The notes: generated from the sequence alone by a model not told the origin. DNA of 64,000 bases from Hydrogenophaga sp. SL48 (GCF_021729865.1 NZ_CP063400.1:3596001-3660000), one strand, 5' to 3'; counted from the stretch's first letter, positions 32,951-41,779 are shown. Program-made: numbers and translations.

Positions 32951-33643
32951 TCAACCGCCGTTCACGGCCGCCACACCCACTCGACCACCCTTGTCCCAGA
33001 ACGCCGACGCGCGCAGCAAACGGTCCAAGTCGCGCTTGATCTGCTTCGGGTCGGCCTGCGCAGGGAAACGCATCATCCAGTTGCCGATCGGATCGACCAC
33101 GTACAGGTGGTCCTGCAGCCGCTGGCCGGCGGCGGGGGTGAGCCACGTGGCCAGCAGCTTCTCATCCACGTGCAACACGGTGGCGCTGGCGGTGGCCTTC
33201 TTCAGCGGTTCGGCGAGTTCGGGCGCCCCCGTGCGAAGCCAGACCCAGTCCAGCCGGTCCTTGTCCTTGCCCAGGCCTTCACGCAGCTGGTGCTGCACAT
33301 ACAGGTGCTTCTGGCAGGCATCGTCGCAGGCCGAATCGGCGACGCTGATGAAGAGCCACTGGTCTTTGAGCTGGGTCAGCGGCACCGCGCGGCCGTTCGC
33401 GTCCACACCGATGAACGCGGGCAGGGGCAACTGGGGGTCAATGAGTTCGCCGTAGTTGCGCCGCCCTTCCGGCCGGATCACGTAGTAGGTGAAGTACGAC
33501 GCGATCACCGGTGCCGCGCAAGCCAGCAGCAGCAGGAGCATCTTCCAGCGGCCGGAACGGGTCATGGCCGCCGTGTCGGAAACGTCCGCGCGCGGCAGGC
33601 TGTGGACCGTGAGGGTCAGGGGTTCATCGGGGGTCTGGGCCAT
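32951..33643 (-). CDS. SCO-like thioredoxin-fold cytochrome oxidase assembly protein
   Basis: 230 residues. An N-terminal cytoplasmic segment and one transmembrane helix (MLLLLLACAAPVIASYFTYY) are followed by a periplasmic thioredoxin-like domain with CDDAC (CxxxC) as a possible copper or redox site. The third SCO ligand His is less obvious (VLHVDEKLL is a candidate). Members are common between SURF1 and COX15 in Burkholderiales cta clusters. It probably helps to assemble the copper centres; its precise role is not known. Overlaps the SURF1 gene by 20 bases. Confidence 0.8.
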   Translation of the reverse strand: MAQTPDEPLTLTVHSLPRADVSDTAAMTRSGRWKMLLLLLACAAPVIASYFTYYVIRPEGRRNYGELIDPQLPLPAFIGVDANGRAVPLTQLKDQWLFISVADSACDDACQKHLYVQHQLREGLGKDKDRLDWVWLRTGAPELAEPLKKATASATVLHVDEKLLATWLTPAAGQRLQDHLYVVDPIGNWMMRFPAQADPKQIKRDLDRLLRASAFWDKGGRVGVAAVNGG

Positions 33644-34370
33644 GGAATGAGTGTGATCGACGGGGGAAAATCAGTTGGAACCAGACATACAGGCCGGCGA
33701 TGACCGCGCACATCGCAAACCACTGGGCCGCGTAGCCATGGTGCTTCTGCACGGCGGCTTCGAACCGCGGCCAGTCGCGCAGCAGGCCTTCCGGCGATGC
33801 GCCGGTCTGCAGCACCGACACCGGCATCAACGACAGGCCGGTGTCCCGGGACATGCCGTCGATGCTGAGATTTTGCCGGATGGGCCCGCGCTCCGCTTCG
33901 CCCAGCTCGAACAGCTGGCTGGGCGGCGGGGCCAATCGCCCGGCCACCTCGACCCAACCCTCGGGCGTGGGCACCGCAGGCACTTTGCTGCGGTCGGTGA
34001 AGTCGCGCGGCACCCAGCCTCGCTGCACCAGCAGCGACCGCTCGCTGCCCTTAAGCCGCAGGGGTGTGACGAGAATGAACCCGCTGCGCCCGCCCATGGG
34101 GCGGTTGTCCAGAAACACGCTGGCCCCGGACACCCATTCGCCGCGCAACAGCACGGGGCGGTGCAGCGCATCGTCAAGAGCGGGTCCATCCGGCAGCCCA
34201 GCCTCACTCAACGGTGGCAATGCGGCCCGCCCGTTGATGCGGTCCTCCAGCGCCTGTTTCTGGGCGGCGCGCGACAGCTGCCACATGCCCAGGGACGCGG
34301 TCAACCCCGCGCTCAGCACGGCGGCCACCGTGATGAGCCAGAAGCGGAAGCGGGGGGATGTGGAACGCAT
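33624..34370 (-). CDS. SURF1 family cytochrome oxidase biogenesis protein
   Basis: 248 residues with two transmembrane helices, at residues 10-30 (WLITVAAVLSAGLTASLGMWQL) and near the C terminus (WFAMCAVIAGLYVWFQLIF), enclosing a periplasmic domain. SURF1 blocks seen: LGMWQLSRAAQKQALE, LDNRPMGGRSGFILVTPL, and LVQRGWVPRD. It helps insert heme A into subunit I of cytochrome oxidase. Divergent from the twin transmembrane gene; the first gene of the assembly operon reaching Sco. Confidence 0.93.
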   Translation of the reverse strand: MRSTSPRFRFWLITVAAVLSAGLTASLGMWQLSRAAQKQALEDRINGRAALPPLSEAGLPDGPALDDALHRPVLLRGEWVSGASVFLDNRPMGGRSGFILVTPLRLKGSERSLLVQRGWVPRDFTDRSKVPAVPTPEGWVEVAGRLAPPPSQLFELGEAERGPIRQNLSIDGMSRDTGLSLMPVSVLQTGASPEGLLRDWPRFEAAVQKHHGYAAQWFAMCAVIAGLYVWFQLIFPRRSHSFHGPDPR

Positions 34371-34435
34371 GCGAGGGCAATGAATGGTGGGAGCAGCGGC
34401 CTGGACGAGGTGATCAATGCACCGATAATCCGGCC

Positions 34436-34672
34436 ATGACCTACATCGTGATTGTGGCCTTTGTGGCCATCCTGGGCAGTCTGGCGGCCGCGCTGGTGTT
34501 CATGATGCGCGGCGGATCCAGCTCGGACAACCCCGCAGAGACCCCGCGCAAGAACCACATGGCGCGCGCGCTTGCCTTCCGTGTGGGGTTTTCCATCCTG
34601 CTGTTTCTGGTCGTGCTCATCAGCTACTGGATGGGCTGGATTCAACCCACCGGGTTGCCCCTCAAGGGTTGA
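34436..34672 (+). CDS. Twin transmembrane protein (DUF2909-like)
   Basis: 78 residues with two transmembrane helices (TYIVIVAFVAILGSLAAALVF and AFRVGFSILLFLVVLISYWMG) joined by a short polar loop. This small protein is regularly found inside cta clusters of beta- and gammaproteobacteria and is believed to be linked to oxidase biogenesis. It is the only plus-strand gene inside the cytochrome oxidase locus here and ends in a clear terminator. Confidence 0.85.
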   Translation: MTYIVIVAFVAILGSLAAALVFMMRGGSSSDNPAETPRKNHMARALAFRVGFSILLFLVVLISYWMGWIQPTGLPLKG

Positions 34673-34675
34673 AAC

Positions 34676-34701
34676 AAAAAAAGCGCCTCCTGGCGCTTTT
34701 T
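34676..34701. terminator. Bidirectional intrinsic terminator
   Basis: AAAAA, AGCGCC, a short CTCC-loop and GGCGCT followed by TTTTT. It can end both the twin-TM transcript and the convergent ctaE transcript. Confidence 0.85.
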
Positions 34702-34740
34702 CTGGGCCGGCTCCTGGCGATTCCGCCCGGAACCGGGCGA

Positions 34741-35622
34741 TCACATCCAGTACACGAGGATGTACAGGCCCAGCCAGACCACGTCCACAAAGTGCCAGTA
34801 CCACGCCGCGCCTTCGAAGCCGAAGTGGCGCTGGGCCGTGAAGTGACCTTTCTGCAGTCGAAGCGTGATGAACAGCAGCATCAACATGCCCACGAACACG
34901 TGGAAGCCGTGAAAACCGGTGAGCATGTAAAACGTGGACCCGAAGATGCCGGAGGTCAGCTTCAGGTTGTAGGCGCTGTAGGCGTGGGCGTATTCGTAAC
35001 CCTGAACAAACAGGAACACGATGCCCAGGATGACCGTCATCCACATGAAGGCGATGGTCTTGCCACGGTTGCCGGCCTGCAGGGCATGGTGGGCGATGGT
35101 CAGCGTCACGCCCGAGGTCAGCAGCAGCGCGGTGTTGATGGTGGGCAGCCAGAAAGGTCCCATGGTCTGAAACGGCTCCACGATCCCGGCGGGCGAAGCG
35201 GTGGCACCAGCCTGCAGGCTCGGCCACACCGAGGTGAAATCGGGCCAGATCAGCGAGTTCTCGATGTTGCCGAGCGCAGGCACCGAGTGGACACGGGCCC
35301 ACCAGAGCGCGGTGAAGAAGGCACCGAAAAACATGACCTCGGAGAAGATGAACCAGCTCATGCTCCATCGGTACGACAGGTCGATCTTGTGACCGTACAT
35401 ACCACCTTCGCTCTCGGACACCGACTCACGGAACCACTGGAACAGCACGATCAGCCAGAACGCCATGCCAAAGGCCAGCGAATACATGCCCCAGTCGGCG
35501 CCGTTGATCCACTGGCCCGCGCCCAGGATCACGAAAAACAGGCCAATGGCCGCCATCACCGGGTGCCGCGACGGGCCTGGGACGTAGTAGTAGGGCGTCG
35601 TGCCGTGTGTTGCTGCTGACAT
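34741..35622 (-). CDS. ctaE: Cytochrome c oxidase subunit III
   Basis: 293 residues with seven transmembrane helices. Subunit III blocks: YYYVPGPSRHPVMAAIG at the start, WSMSWFIFSEVMFFGAFF, TINTALLLTSGVTLTIAHHAL, and FYMLTGFHGFHVFVG (the HGxHV region). The start at 35622 (MSAATHGT) is favoured over an upstream in-frame ATG. It stabilises the catalytic core and may supply protons. It lies 63 bases after the DUF2970 gene. Confidence 0.97.
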   Translation of the reverse strand: MSAATHGTTPYYYVPGPSRHPVMAAIGLFFVILGAGQWINGADWGMYSLAFGMAFWLIVLFQWFRESVSESEGGMYGHKIDLSYRWSMSWFIFSEVMFFGAFFTALWWARVHSVPALGNIENSLIWPDFTSVWPSLQAGATASPAGIVEPFQTMGPFWLPTINTALLLTSGVTLTIAHHALQAGNRGKTIAFMWMTVILGIVFLFVQGYEYAHAYSAYNLKLTSGIFGSTFYMLTGFHGFHVFVGMLMLLFITLRLQKGHFTAQRHFGFEGAAWYWHFVDVVWLGLYILVYWM

Positions 35623-35685
35623 GCTCACTCCTAAATGCTTTCGCTTGTATGGATATCGGAAATCAATGAACAACCGGTGGAGGGC

Positions 35686-35892
35686 TCAACCCACCACCCA
35701 GTTGACAATCAGGATCAGGGACAGGACAAAAAACAGCGCCATCACGATACCGACCACAATGAGGTGAATCGGGTTGAGGCGCGCCACATCGTTTTGGTAG
35801 TCCGTGTTGCGGCGCACGCCCAGAAAGCCCCAGAGCACGGCCTTGACCGTGCCCAGCACCGAGCCCTTGCGCTGGTGAACGGGTGTGCTCAT
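35686..35892 (-). CDS. DUF2970 domain membrane protein
   Basis: 68 residues. One C-terminal transmembrane helix (IHLIVVGIVMALFFVLSLILI) after a soluble start (GTVKAVLWGFLGVRRNTDYQ), the DUF2970 pattern. It is encoded between ctaG and ctaE with a four-base ATGA overlap to ctaG, so it is probably a small oxidase-associated subunit or assembly factor. No function has been shown that I know of. Confidence 0.88.
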   Translation of the reverse strand: MSTPVHQRKGSVLGTVKAVLWGFLGVRRNTDYQNDVARLNPIHLIVVGIVMALFFVLSLILIVNWVVG

Positions 35893-36503
35893 ACCGCACC
35901 CCCGGGCCGGGCGACAGGGGCCACCACAGGCACCTTGGCCACATCCTGCGGCGCGGGTGGCACCTTGCCGCCCACTTCGAAAAAGGTGTACGAGAGCGTG
36001 ATCGTGGACACGTCCTTGGGCAGGCGCGGATCGATCACGAACGCCACCGGCCAGGCTTTTTTCTCACCTGGCGCAAGCGTGTATTGCGTGAAGCAGAAAC
36101 ACTCCAGCTTGTTGAAGTGGGACGCGGCCTGCATCGGTGCGTAACTCGGGATCGCCTGTGCGGCCATCGTCCGGTTCTGGATGTTCTGGAACTCGTACAT
36201 CACGGTGGTCAGTTCACCGGGGTGAACCTGCAACGAACGCACCGCCGGCTTGAAATGCCACGGGCCACGGGCATTGACATCGAACTCCACCGTGATCGTG
36301 CGCGAGGTGTCCACCTGGGTGTTGAGCGCGGCCTTCGGCTGGGCTCCAGGCACCTCGCGCTCGGCCAGCGCCAGCACATTGATGCCGGTGGCTTCGCAGA
36401 TGGCCTTGTAGATGGGCACGAGCGCGTACCCAAAGGCGAACATGCCCAGCGCGATCACGCCGAGCTTGCCCACCATCTTGAAGTTTTCTCGACGCAGTCC
36501 CAT
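35889..36503 (-). CDS. ctaG: Cytochrome c oxidase assembly protein CtaG (COX11)
   Basis: 204 residues. One N-terminal transmembrane helix (VGKLGVIALGMFAFGYALVPIY) anchors an external domain that carries the copper-binding CFCF motif (Cys135 and Cys137; KLECFCFTQYTLAPGEK) plus Cys36 after the helix. It inserts CuB into subunit I. Next to the small assembly ORF and ctaD, the usual order. Confidence 0.96.
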   Translation of the reverse strand: MGLRRENFKMVGKLGVIALGMFAFGYALVPIYKAICEATGINVLALAEREVPGAQPKAALNTQVDTSRTITVEFDVNARGPWHFKPAVRSLQVHPGELTTVMYEFQNIQNRTMAAQAIPSYAPMQAASHFNKLECFCFTQYTLAPGEKKAWPVAFVIDPRLPKDVSTITLSYTFFEVGGKVPPAPQDVAKVPVVAPVARPGGAV

Positions 36504-36512
36504 ACAAGCCGA

Positions 36513-36629
36513 TCAGCCGCCCAGCAGCACCATCTTGCCCACGAAGCCGAGGAAAAAGACCACGGCCACGGACGCGAGGATCAGACCCAGACGGGCGTTC
36601 TGTTTTTTGCGGTCGGAGGACATGGTCAT
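36513..36629 (-). CDS. Small cytochrome oxidase assembly protein
   Basis: 38 residues from ATG 36629, or 36 from ATG 36623. It reads MSSDRKKQNARLGL then ILASVAVVFFLGFVGKMVLL and ends LGG, a single transmembrane helix preceded by basic residues. It sits between ctaD and ctaG, where a peptide of this kind is conserved in Burkholderiales. Length and helix suggest an accessory subunit or assembly peptide of the aa3 oxidase. Confidence rests on position and the clean hydrophobic segment. Confidence 0.8.
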   Translation of the reverse strand: MTMSSDRKKQNARLGLILASVAVVFFLGFVGKMVLLGG

Positions 36630-36655
36630 TTCTGTGTCTTCAATGCAGGGTCAAC

Positions 36656-38284
36656 TCAGCCAATCACCTTGGTGGCGGTGGCGTCGAGCTTGGGCGGGGT
36701 TTCGAACGTGTGGAACGGTGCGGGCGAAGGCACTTCCCACTCCAGGCCTTCGGCACCTTCCCAAGGCTTCTGCGACGCCTTGGGGCCTTGACCGCGCATG
36801 GCCGGGATCACCACGGCGATGAAGAAGTACACCTGCGCAAAACCGAAGAAGAAACCGCCCACCGACGCGATGGCATTGAAGTCGGCGAACTGCATCGGGT
36901 AGTCGGCATAACGACGGGGCATGCCGGCCAAGCCAAGGAAGTGCATCGGGAAAAAGGTGACGTTGAACGAAATCATCGACCACCAGAAGTGGATCTTGCC
37001 GCGCGTTTCGCTGTACATCACGCCGGTCCACTTGGGCAGCCAGTAGTAGATGCCGGCAAACATCGCAAACAGCGAACCGGCCACCAGCACGTAGTGGAAG
37101 TGGGCCACCACGTAGTAGGTGTCCTGGAAGTTGATGTCGATCGGCGCCATGGACAGGATCAGGCCCGTGAAGCCACCGATGGTGAACACGAAGATGAAGC
37201 CCACGGCCCACAGCATCGGGGTCTCGAAGGTCATCGAACCCTTCCACATGGTCGCGATCCAGTTGAAGATCTTCACGCCTGTGGGCACGGCGATCAGCAT
37301 GGTCGAGTACATGAAGAACAGTTGGCCCGTCACCGGCATGCCGGTGGTGAACATGTGGTGTGCCCACACGACGAAGGACAGGATGGCGATCGAACCGGTG
37401 GCGTACACCATGGAGGCGTAGCCGAACAGCTTCTTGCGCGCGAAAGCGGGCACGACCTGGCTCACGATGCCAAAGGCCGGCAGGATCATGATGTAGACCT
37501 CGGGGTGACCGAAGAACCAGAAGATGTGCTGGTACATCACCGGGTCACCGCCGCCGGCGGGGTTGAAGAAGCTGGTGCCGAAGTGGCGGTCGGTCAGCGT
37601 CATGGTGATGGCACCGGCCAGCACGGGCATCACGGCGATCAGCAGGTAGGCGGTGATCAGCCAGGTCCAGCAGAACATGGGCATCTTCATCAGCGTCATG
37701 CCGGGGGCACGCATGTTGAGGATGGTGACGATGATGTTGATCGAGCCCATGATGGACGACGCACCCAGGATGTGCATCGCGAAAATGCCGGCGTCCATCG
37801 AGGGGCCCATCTGCAGGGTCAGCGGCGCGTACAGCGTCCAGCCGGCGGCGGGGGCGCCGCCTGGCATGAAGAACGAGGACACCAGCATCAGTGCGGCCGG
37901 GATCATCAGCCAGAAACTGAAGTTGTTCATGCGTGCGAAGGCCATGTCGGACGCGCCGATCTGCAACGGGATCATCCAGTTCGCGAAGCCCACGAAGGCC
38001 GGCATGATGGCCCCGAACACCATGATCAGGCCGTGCATGGTGGTGAGCTGGTTGAAGAGCTCGGGGTTGACCAGTTGCAGGCCCGGCTGGAACAGCTCGG
38101 CACGGATCAACAGCGCGAGAACGCCACCCACCATGAGCATGGTGAAAGCGAACAACAGGTACAGCGTGCCGATGTCTTTGTGGTTGGTGGCGTAGACCCA
38201 CCGGCGCCAGCCCGTGGGGGCGTGGTGATCGTGGTGGTCGTCGTGCGCGTGAGCGTCATGGGGATCGAGTACTGCACTCATCAT
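36656..38284 (-). CDS. ctaD: Cytochrome c oxidase subunit I
   Basis: 542 residues, twelve transmembrane helices. Heme and CuB ligands can be seen in TMHGLIMVFGAIMP, GHPEVYIMILPAFG (His-Tyr cross-link pair), WAHHMFTTGM and HFHYVLVAGSLF. A His/Asp-rich N terminus (DPHDAHAHDDHHDHHAP) is an unusual extra that could bind copper. Catalytic subunit of the aa3 oxidase, reducing O2 to water and pumping protons. Start at the first of two tandem ATG codons (38284 or 38281). Confidence 0.98.
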   Translation of the reverse strand: MMSAVLDPHDAHAHDDHHDHHAPTGWRRWVYATNHKDIGTLYLLFAFTMLMVGGVLALLIRAELFQPGLQLVNPELFNQLTTMHGLIMVFGAIMPAFVGFANWMIPLQIGASDMAFARMNNFSFWLMIPAALMLVSSFFMPGGAPAAGWTLYAPLTLQMGPSMDAGIFAMHILGASSIMGSINIIVTILNMRAPGMTLMKMPMFCWTWLITAYLLIAVMPVLAGAITMTLTDRHFGTSFFNPAGGGDPVMYQHIFWFFGHPEVYIMILPAFGIVSQVVPAFARKKLFGYASMVYATGSIAILSFVVWAHHMFTTGMPVTGQLFFMYSTMLIAVPTGVKIFNWIATMWKGSMTFETPMLWAVGFIFVFTIGGFTGLILSMAPIDINFQDTYYVVAHFHYVLVAGSLFAMFAGIYYWLPKWTGVMYSETRGKIHFWWSMISFNVTFFPMHFLGLAGMPRRYADYPMQFADFNAIASVGGFFFGFAQVYFFIAVVIPAMRGQGPKASQKPWEGAEGLEWEVPSPAPFHTFETPPKLDATATKVIG

Positions 38285-38322
38285 CGTTTCCTTTGGAATT
38301 CAAATAGCTATCAGTGCCCGGC

Positions 38323-39528
38323 TCACTTGCGCGCAGCCACCACCTCGGCAGGCTGCACGATTTGTTCGGTTTTGTTGGACCAGCTGTTCTTGGCGTAGGT
38401 CATGACCGCAGCCAGCTCGGTGTCTGACAGCTGCTTCCAGGACGGCATGGCGCCGCCAGCGGCGCCGTTGAGCAACACATTGATCATGGCGGCATGGTCG
38501 GTGCTGGTCACGATGGCCGAGCCGTCCAAGGGCTTGATGGGGCCGGCGCCTTTGCCGTTGGCCTGATGGCAGGCCACGCAGTTGGCGGCGTACACCGATT
38601 CGCCACGCTTCACCAGATCAGCCAGGGTCCACACCTTGGACGGATCGTCGGCCAGCGCCGCCATCTTCTTGTACTCGCCATCCACCCACTTGGTGTAATC
38701 CTCGGCCGACACCACCTTCACGTGGATGGGCATGTAGGCGTGTTCCTTGCCGCACAGCTCGGCACACTGGCCATAGAAATCACCGGTCTTCTCGGCACGA
38801 AACCAGGTGTCGCGCACGAAGCCGGGGATCGCATCCTGCTTGATACCGAAGGCCGGCACCATGAAAGCGTGAATCACGTCGTTGGCGGTGGTGATGATGC
38901 GCACCTTCTTGCCCACGGGCACCACCATCGGGTTGTCCACCTTGAGCAGGTAGTCGTCGGTGGCCGGCGGGTTGCCGCTGCTGGACATTTCACGGTGCTT
39001 CACGTCGAGCGTGGAGAGGAAACCGATGCCCTCGCCCTCACCCTTGATGTAGTCATACCCCCACTTCCACTGCATGCCTGTGGCCTTGATGGTGATGTCG
39101 CTGTTGGTGGTGTCCTTCTGGGCCACCAGCACCTTGGTGGCTGGCAGGGCCATGCCGATCACGATCAGCAGCGGGACGATGGTCCATCCAAGCTCGACCC
39201 AGATCGGCTCGGGCAACTCCTGGGCCTTGTGGCCAACCGACTTGCGGTGCTTGAGGATGGAATAGAACATCACCCCGAAGACGATCACGAAGATGACCGT
39301 GCAAATGATCATCATGAACCAGTGCAGCCAGTGCTGCTCTTCAGCGATCTTGGTGGCTGCGGGAGCAAAATTGAGCTGATTCACCGCCGGGCCACCGGGC
39401 AAGTCATTGACGGCGTGGGCAGCTTCGGTCACCCAGACCGCAGAGCCGAGGGCCAGCGATGAAACCAGGGTGCGCAGGCCACCCAGTCGATCAAGCAAAG
39501 AATCACCCGTCTGTTTTGTCGTACTCAC
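38323..39528 (-). CDS. ctaC: Cytochrome c oxidase subunit II with C-terminal cytochrome c domain
   Basis: 401 residues from a GTG start with GAGGCG seven bases before it. A signal segment and two transmembrane helices (residues 66-95 and 113-135) precede the CuA domain: VIHAFMVPAFG and CAELCGKEHAYMPIH supply the CuA ligands. A fused c-type cytochrome domain follows with heme motif CVACH and a Met ligand likely in GGAMPSW. This is the caa3-type subunit II. An FNR/Anr-type box lies 24 bases upstream. Confidence 0.97.
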   Translation of the reverse strand: MSTTKQTGDSLLDRLGGLRTLVSSLALGSAVWVTEAAHAVNDLPGGPAVNQLNFAPAATKIAEEQHWLHWFMMIICTVIFVIVFGVMFYSILKHRKSVGHKAQELPEPIWVELGWTIVPLLIVIGMALPATKVLVAQKDTTNSDITIKATGMQWKWGYDYIKGEGEGIGFLSTLDVKHREMSSSGNPPATDDYLLKVDNPMVVPVGKKVRIITTANDVIHAFMVPAFGIKQDAIPGFVRDTWFRAEKTGDFYGQCAELCGKEHAYMPIHVKVVSAEDYTKWVDGEYKKMAALADDPSKVWTLADLVKRGESVYAANCVACHQANGKGAGPIKPLDGSAIVTSTDHAAMINVLLNGAAGGAMPSWKQLSDTELAAVMTYAKNSWSNKTEQIVQPAEVVAARK

Positions 39529-39551
39529 GTTTAACGCCTCAAATATAAGTA

Positions 39552-39565
39552 TTGATTTATATCAA
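39552..39565. promoter_or_regulatory. FNR/Anr-type box upstream of ctaC
   Basis: TTGATTTATATCAA matches the TTGAT-N4-ATCAA consensus perfectly. Its centre is 30 bases from the ctaC start codon, too close for class II activation from the usual -41.5 position, so repression of the aa3 oxidase under low oxygen is the more natural reading. Confidence 0.65.
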
Positions 39566-39953
39566 TGCTGATTAGAACAAAATTTCCGGGGACCGCCCAC
39601 TCAGGGAATACCCAACCATCACTCAAACTCAGCTCGGTGCGGCCCTGCATTCAGGGGCCAGCACAGGGCACGAATACAGAGGACACGAAGCAGCCCTACT
39701 GGCACGGACTGACCGCCTCCGCGCACCAGGAAGGCCATGAACACCGCCAGCCATGCCACGGCCCAAGAGGCAATACCATCCACGCGCCCAGGCACCCGAA
39801 GAATCCGTCCAACGTCAGGGCACCGAATGGCATCGCAGGATCCACTGAGCCCCATCGGCGGAGACTGAGGCTAGGGGGCTCACCTTGCAGTTCCCACCCT
39901 TCCTCGACGACAGAACGTGGCGACCACAGGCACACGAACACGCACAGGCGTGT
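39566..39953. other. Non-coding gap upstream of ctaC
   Basis: About 390 bases with no supported gene. Frames here have no start with a ribosome site and no family resemblance. It lies between the ctaC regulatory region and the terminator of the methyltransferase gene. Confidence 0.4.
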
Positions 39954-39976
39954 CAAAAAACCCGCCACAGCGGTTT
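39954..39976 (-). terminator. Intrinsic terminator of the BioC-like gene
   Basis: On the minus strand a short CCGC-TGTG-GCGG hairpin is followed by GTTTTTTG. It lies 86 bases after the methyltransferase stop. Confidence 0.55.
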
Positions 39977-39988
39977 GATTTATGTCAA
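39975..39988. promoter_or_regulatory. Second FNR/Anr-like box
   Basis: TTGATTTATGTCAA matches the FNR consensus in both half sites (TTGAT/GTCAA). It is 446 bases upstream of ctaC and next to the methyltransferase terminator, so its target is unclear. Confidence 0.4.
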
Positions 39989-40061
39989 TTGTAGCCGTCG
40001 AAAAACACGGCTTGACGCCCACCGCCCGTGGAGCCTGCAGCGCAGGGAAATGGCCCCAGTC

Positions 40062-40940
40062 TCAGGAGCGACGGTCTCGCAGCATGGCGCGCATCTCATC
40101 CATCGACACCGACTGGCTGTCGCTACGCCGGGGACGGGGGGTTGCCTTGAAGGCATGGCCATAGATGACCTCGAACGTGAGCAGCAGGCGTCCGTCCTCT
40201 GACCTCGGCAGGCCCTGATCAATGGCCCGCTCCAGCGAACGCCGCCAGGCACGCCCGCGCAACGCCCCGAATCGCCCGGCATTGAGGTTGCGCCCCAGTG
40301 ATCGAAGCTCGTCCAGCAAGGGACCAGCGCCACTAAAGGACAGCGAGATGCGCTCCATGTCCATGACGGGCTCCGCAAAACCGTTGTGCACCAGCATGTC
40401 GCCCCAGTCGTGCATGTCGGTGAACGGGTGCGCTGGATCGGGCCAACCTGCCCGGGCGTACACCGCACGCAGCTCTCGAAGGCTGTCAGGCCCCAGGCAA
40501 GAAAACATCAGAAAACCGTCTGTCTGTATCTGTCGATGCCACTGTCGAAGCAGCGGTTGCGGGCGTGCCACATGATGCAACACCATGTTGGCCCACAACA
40601 TCGCGACTGGCGTGTCAACTCCGGCCGCGATCTGGCCCCGCCTCCACTGCAAGGGATTCCATGAACGCCGGGACGGGTCTCTGGTGGCCGCAAGGGCCAG
40701 CGGCATGTCGTGCGCTGCCACGTGACAGCGGGCTGCGGGCAAGTGCTCCACCAGGCTGCGATGGGCCTGGAGACCACCGAGCACCGGCTCCCAGTGCAGC
40801 CAGCTGGCCGGCGGATCTCGAAACCACTGCAGCCTCTCGCCCATGCGGCGGGCCACCTCTTCGTGCAACCAGGGACTCTGGTTGCGTGGGCGGGACAACC
40901 ACCGCTGCGCGGCCACAGGGTCGAGGCCAGGCACAGGCAT
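40062..40940 (-). CDS. BioC-like SAM-dependent methyltransferase
   Basis: 292 residues from ATG 40940 (MPVPGLDPVAAQRWLSRP). The Rossmann motif I is weak (WLHWEPVLGGLQAHRSLVEH), but downstream motifs are typical of BioC-related proteins: VAMLWANMVLHHVARPQPLLRQW and GFLMFSCLGPDSLRELR, plus WGDMLVHNGFAEPVMDMERI. BioC methylates malonyl-ACP to start biotin synthesis, but no other bio genes are near and the missing glycine loop makes SAM binding uncertain. Divergent from comF. Confidence 0.7.
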   Translation of the reverse strand: MPVPGLDPVAAQRWLSRPRNQSPWLHEEVARRMGERLQWFRDPPASWLHWEPVLGGLQAHRSLVEHLPAARCHVAAHDMPLALAATRDPSRRSWNPLQWRRGQIAAGVDTPVAMLWANMVLHHVARPQPLLRQWHRQIQTDGFLMFSCLGPDSLRELRAVYARAGWPDPAHPFTDMHDWGDMLVHNGFAEPVMDMERISLSFSGAGPLLDELRSLGRNLNAGRFGALRGRAWRRSLERAIDQGLPRSEDGRLLLTFEVIYGHAFKATPRPRRSDSQSVSMDEMRAMLRDRRS

Positions 40941-41025
40941 GTCTTCGGGTTCGGGGTTCAATGGGAATGCAAATTGGGGGGGAAGGCCCTCGCGGGGCTG
41001 GCGCCGCCAGTATATTGGCGCCACC

Positions 41026-41745
41026 ATGACCCGTCTGCCCTCGCCACTCGAGCGCGCACCGCCTCTGCCCAGCACTTGCCAGGTGTGCGGGCGGTGGCCT
41101 GCACAGCCTGTGTGCTCTGCCTGCATGCGGCGCTTCGCGCCACCGACAGAGCGCTGCACGGTGTGTGCGTGCCCGGTGCCAGACGGCATAGGGGTGTGCG
41201 GGCGTTGTCTTGCCAGTGCGCAACCGCCGTTGATCCGTCGTTGCGCAGCGGCGGTGGAGTATGGATACCCCTGGGACAGGTTGATTGCGCGGTTCAAGTT
41301 CCGTGGCGAACCCGGGTGGGCCGCTGTCCTGGCCGAACCGATGCTGAAACAGGCCTTGGCCCACGATCTGCTGCCACCAGACGCGATCCTCGTGCCCATC
41401 CCCGTGTCGTCCCGCCGCTTGGCCGAGCGCGGTTACAACCAGGCGTGGGAACTCGCGAAGGCGGTGCAGCGCCGGACCGGTCGGGCCGCGCTGGCCGACG
41501 CCCTGGTGCGCGTGATCGAGGCCCCAGACCAGCATCAGTTGCCGCAGACCCAGCGGCTGAACAACCTGCACGGCGCTTTCGCGGTGCACCCCGATCACGT
41601 GCCGCGCCTGACTGGTGCCCGTGTGGTGCTGGTGGACGATGTGCGCACCACGGGCGCCACGCTGAACAGCGCTGCGCAGGCCCTGCAACAGGCGGGCGTG
41701 GCCGACATCGGCGCGCTCGTGCTGGCGCGCACGCCGTCGGATTGA
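41026..41745 (+). CDS. comF: ComF family phosphoribosyltransferase-like protein
   Basis: 239 residues. The N-terminal zinc-ribbon cysteines are CQVCGRWPAQPVCSAC and CTVCACPVPDGIGVCGRC. The phosphoribosyltransferase domain has the PRPP loop VVLVDDVRTTGATL and the family blocks AERGYNQAWELAKAV and NLHGAF. ComF proteins take part in DNA uptake in competent bacteria. The ATG sits just after GGCGCCACC and a TATATT-like stretch. Convergence of zinc ribbon and PRTase supports the call. Confidence 0.9.
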   Translation: MTRLPSPLERAPPLPSTCQVCGRWPAQPVCSACMRRFAPPTERCTVCACPVPDGIGVCGRCLASAQPPLIRRCAAAVEYGYPWDRLIARFKFRGEPGWAAVLAEPMLKQALAHDLLPPDAILVPIPVSSRRLAERGYNQAWELAKAVQRRTGRAALADALVRVIEAPDQHQLPQTQRLNNLHGAFAVHPDHVPRLTGARVVLVDDVRTTGATLNSAAQALQQAGVADIGALVLARTPSD

Positions 41746-41754
41746 ACAGAATCC

Positions 41755-41779
41755 AACACCCCGTGCACGGTGTTTCTTT
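41755..41779 (+). terminator. Terminator-like hairpin after comF
   Basis: AACACC and GGTGTT around CCGTGCAC, followed by TCTTTG. Weak. Confidence 0.35.

Noticed and set aside
39565..39978. 137-codon plus-strand frame upstream of ctaC
   Set aside because: No ribosome site, no domain, poor codon use for this GC-rich genome, and overlaps a regulatory box and a terminator.
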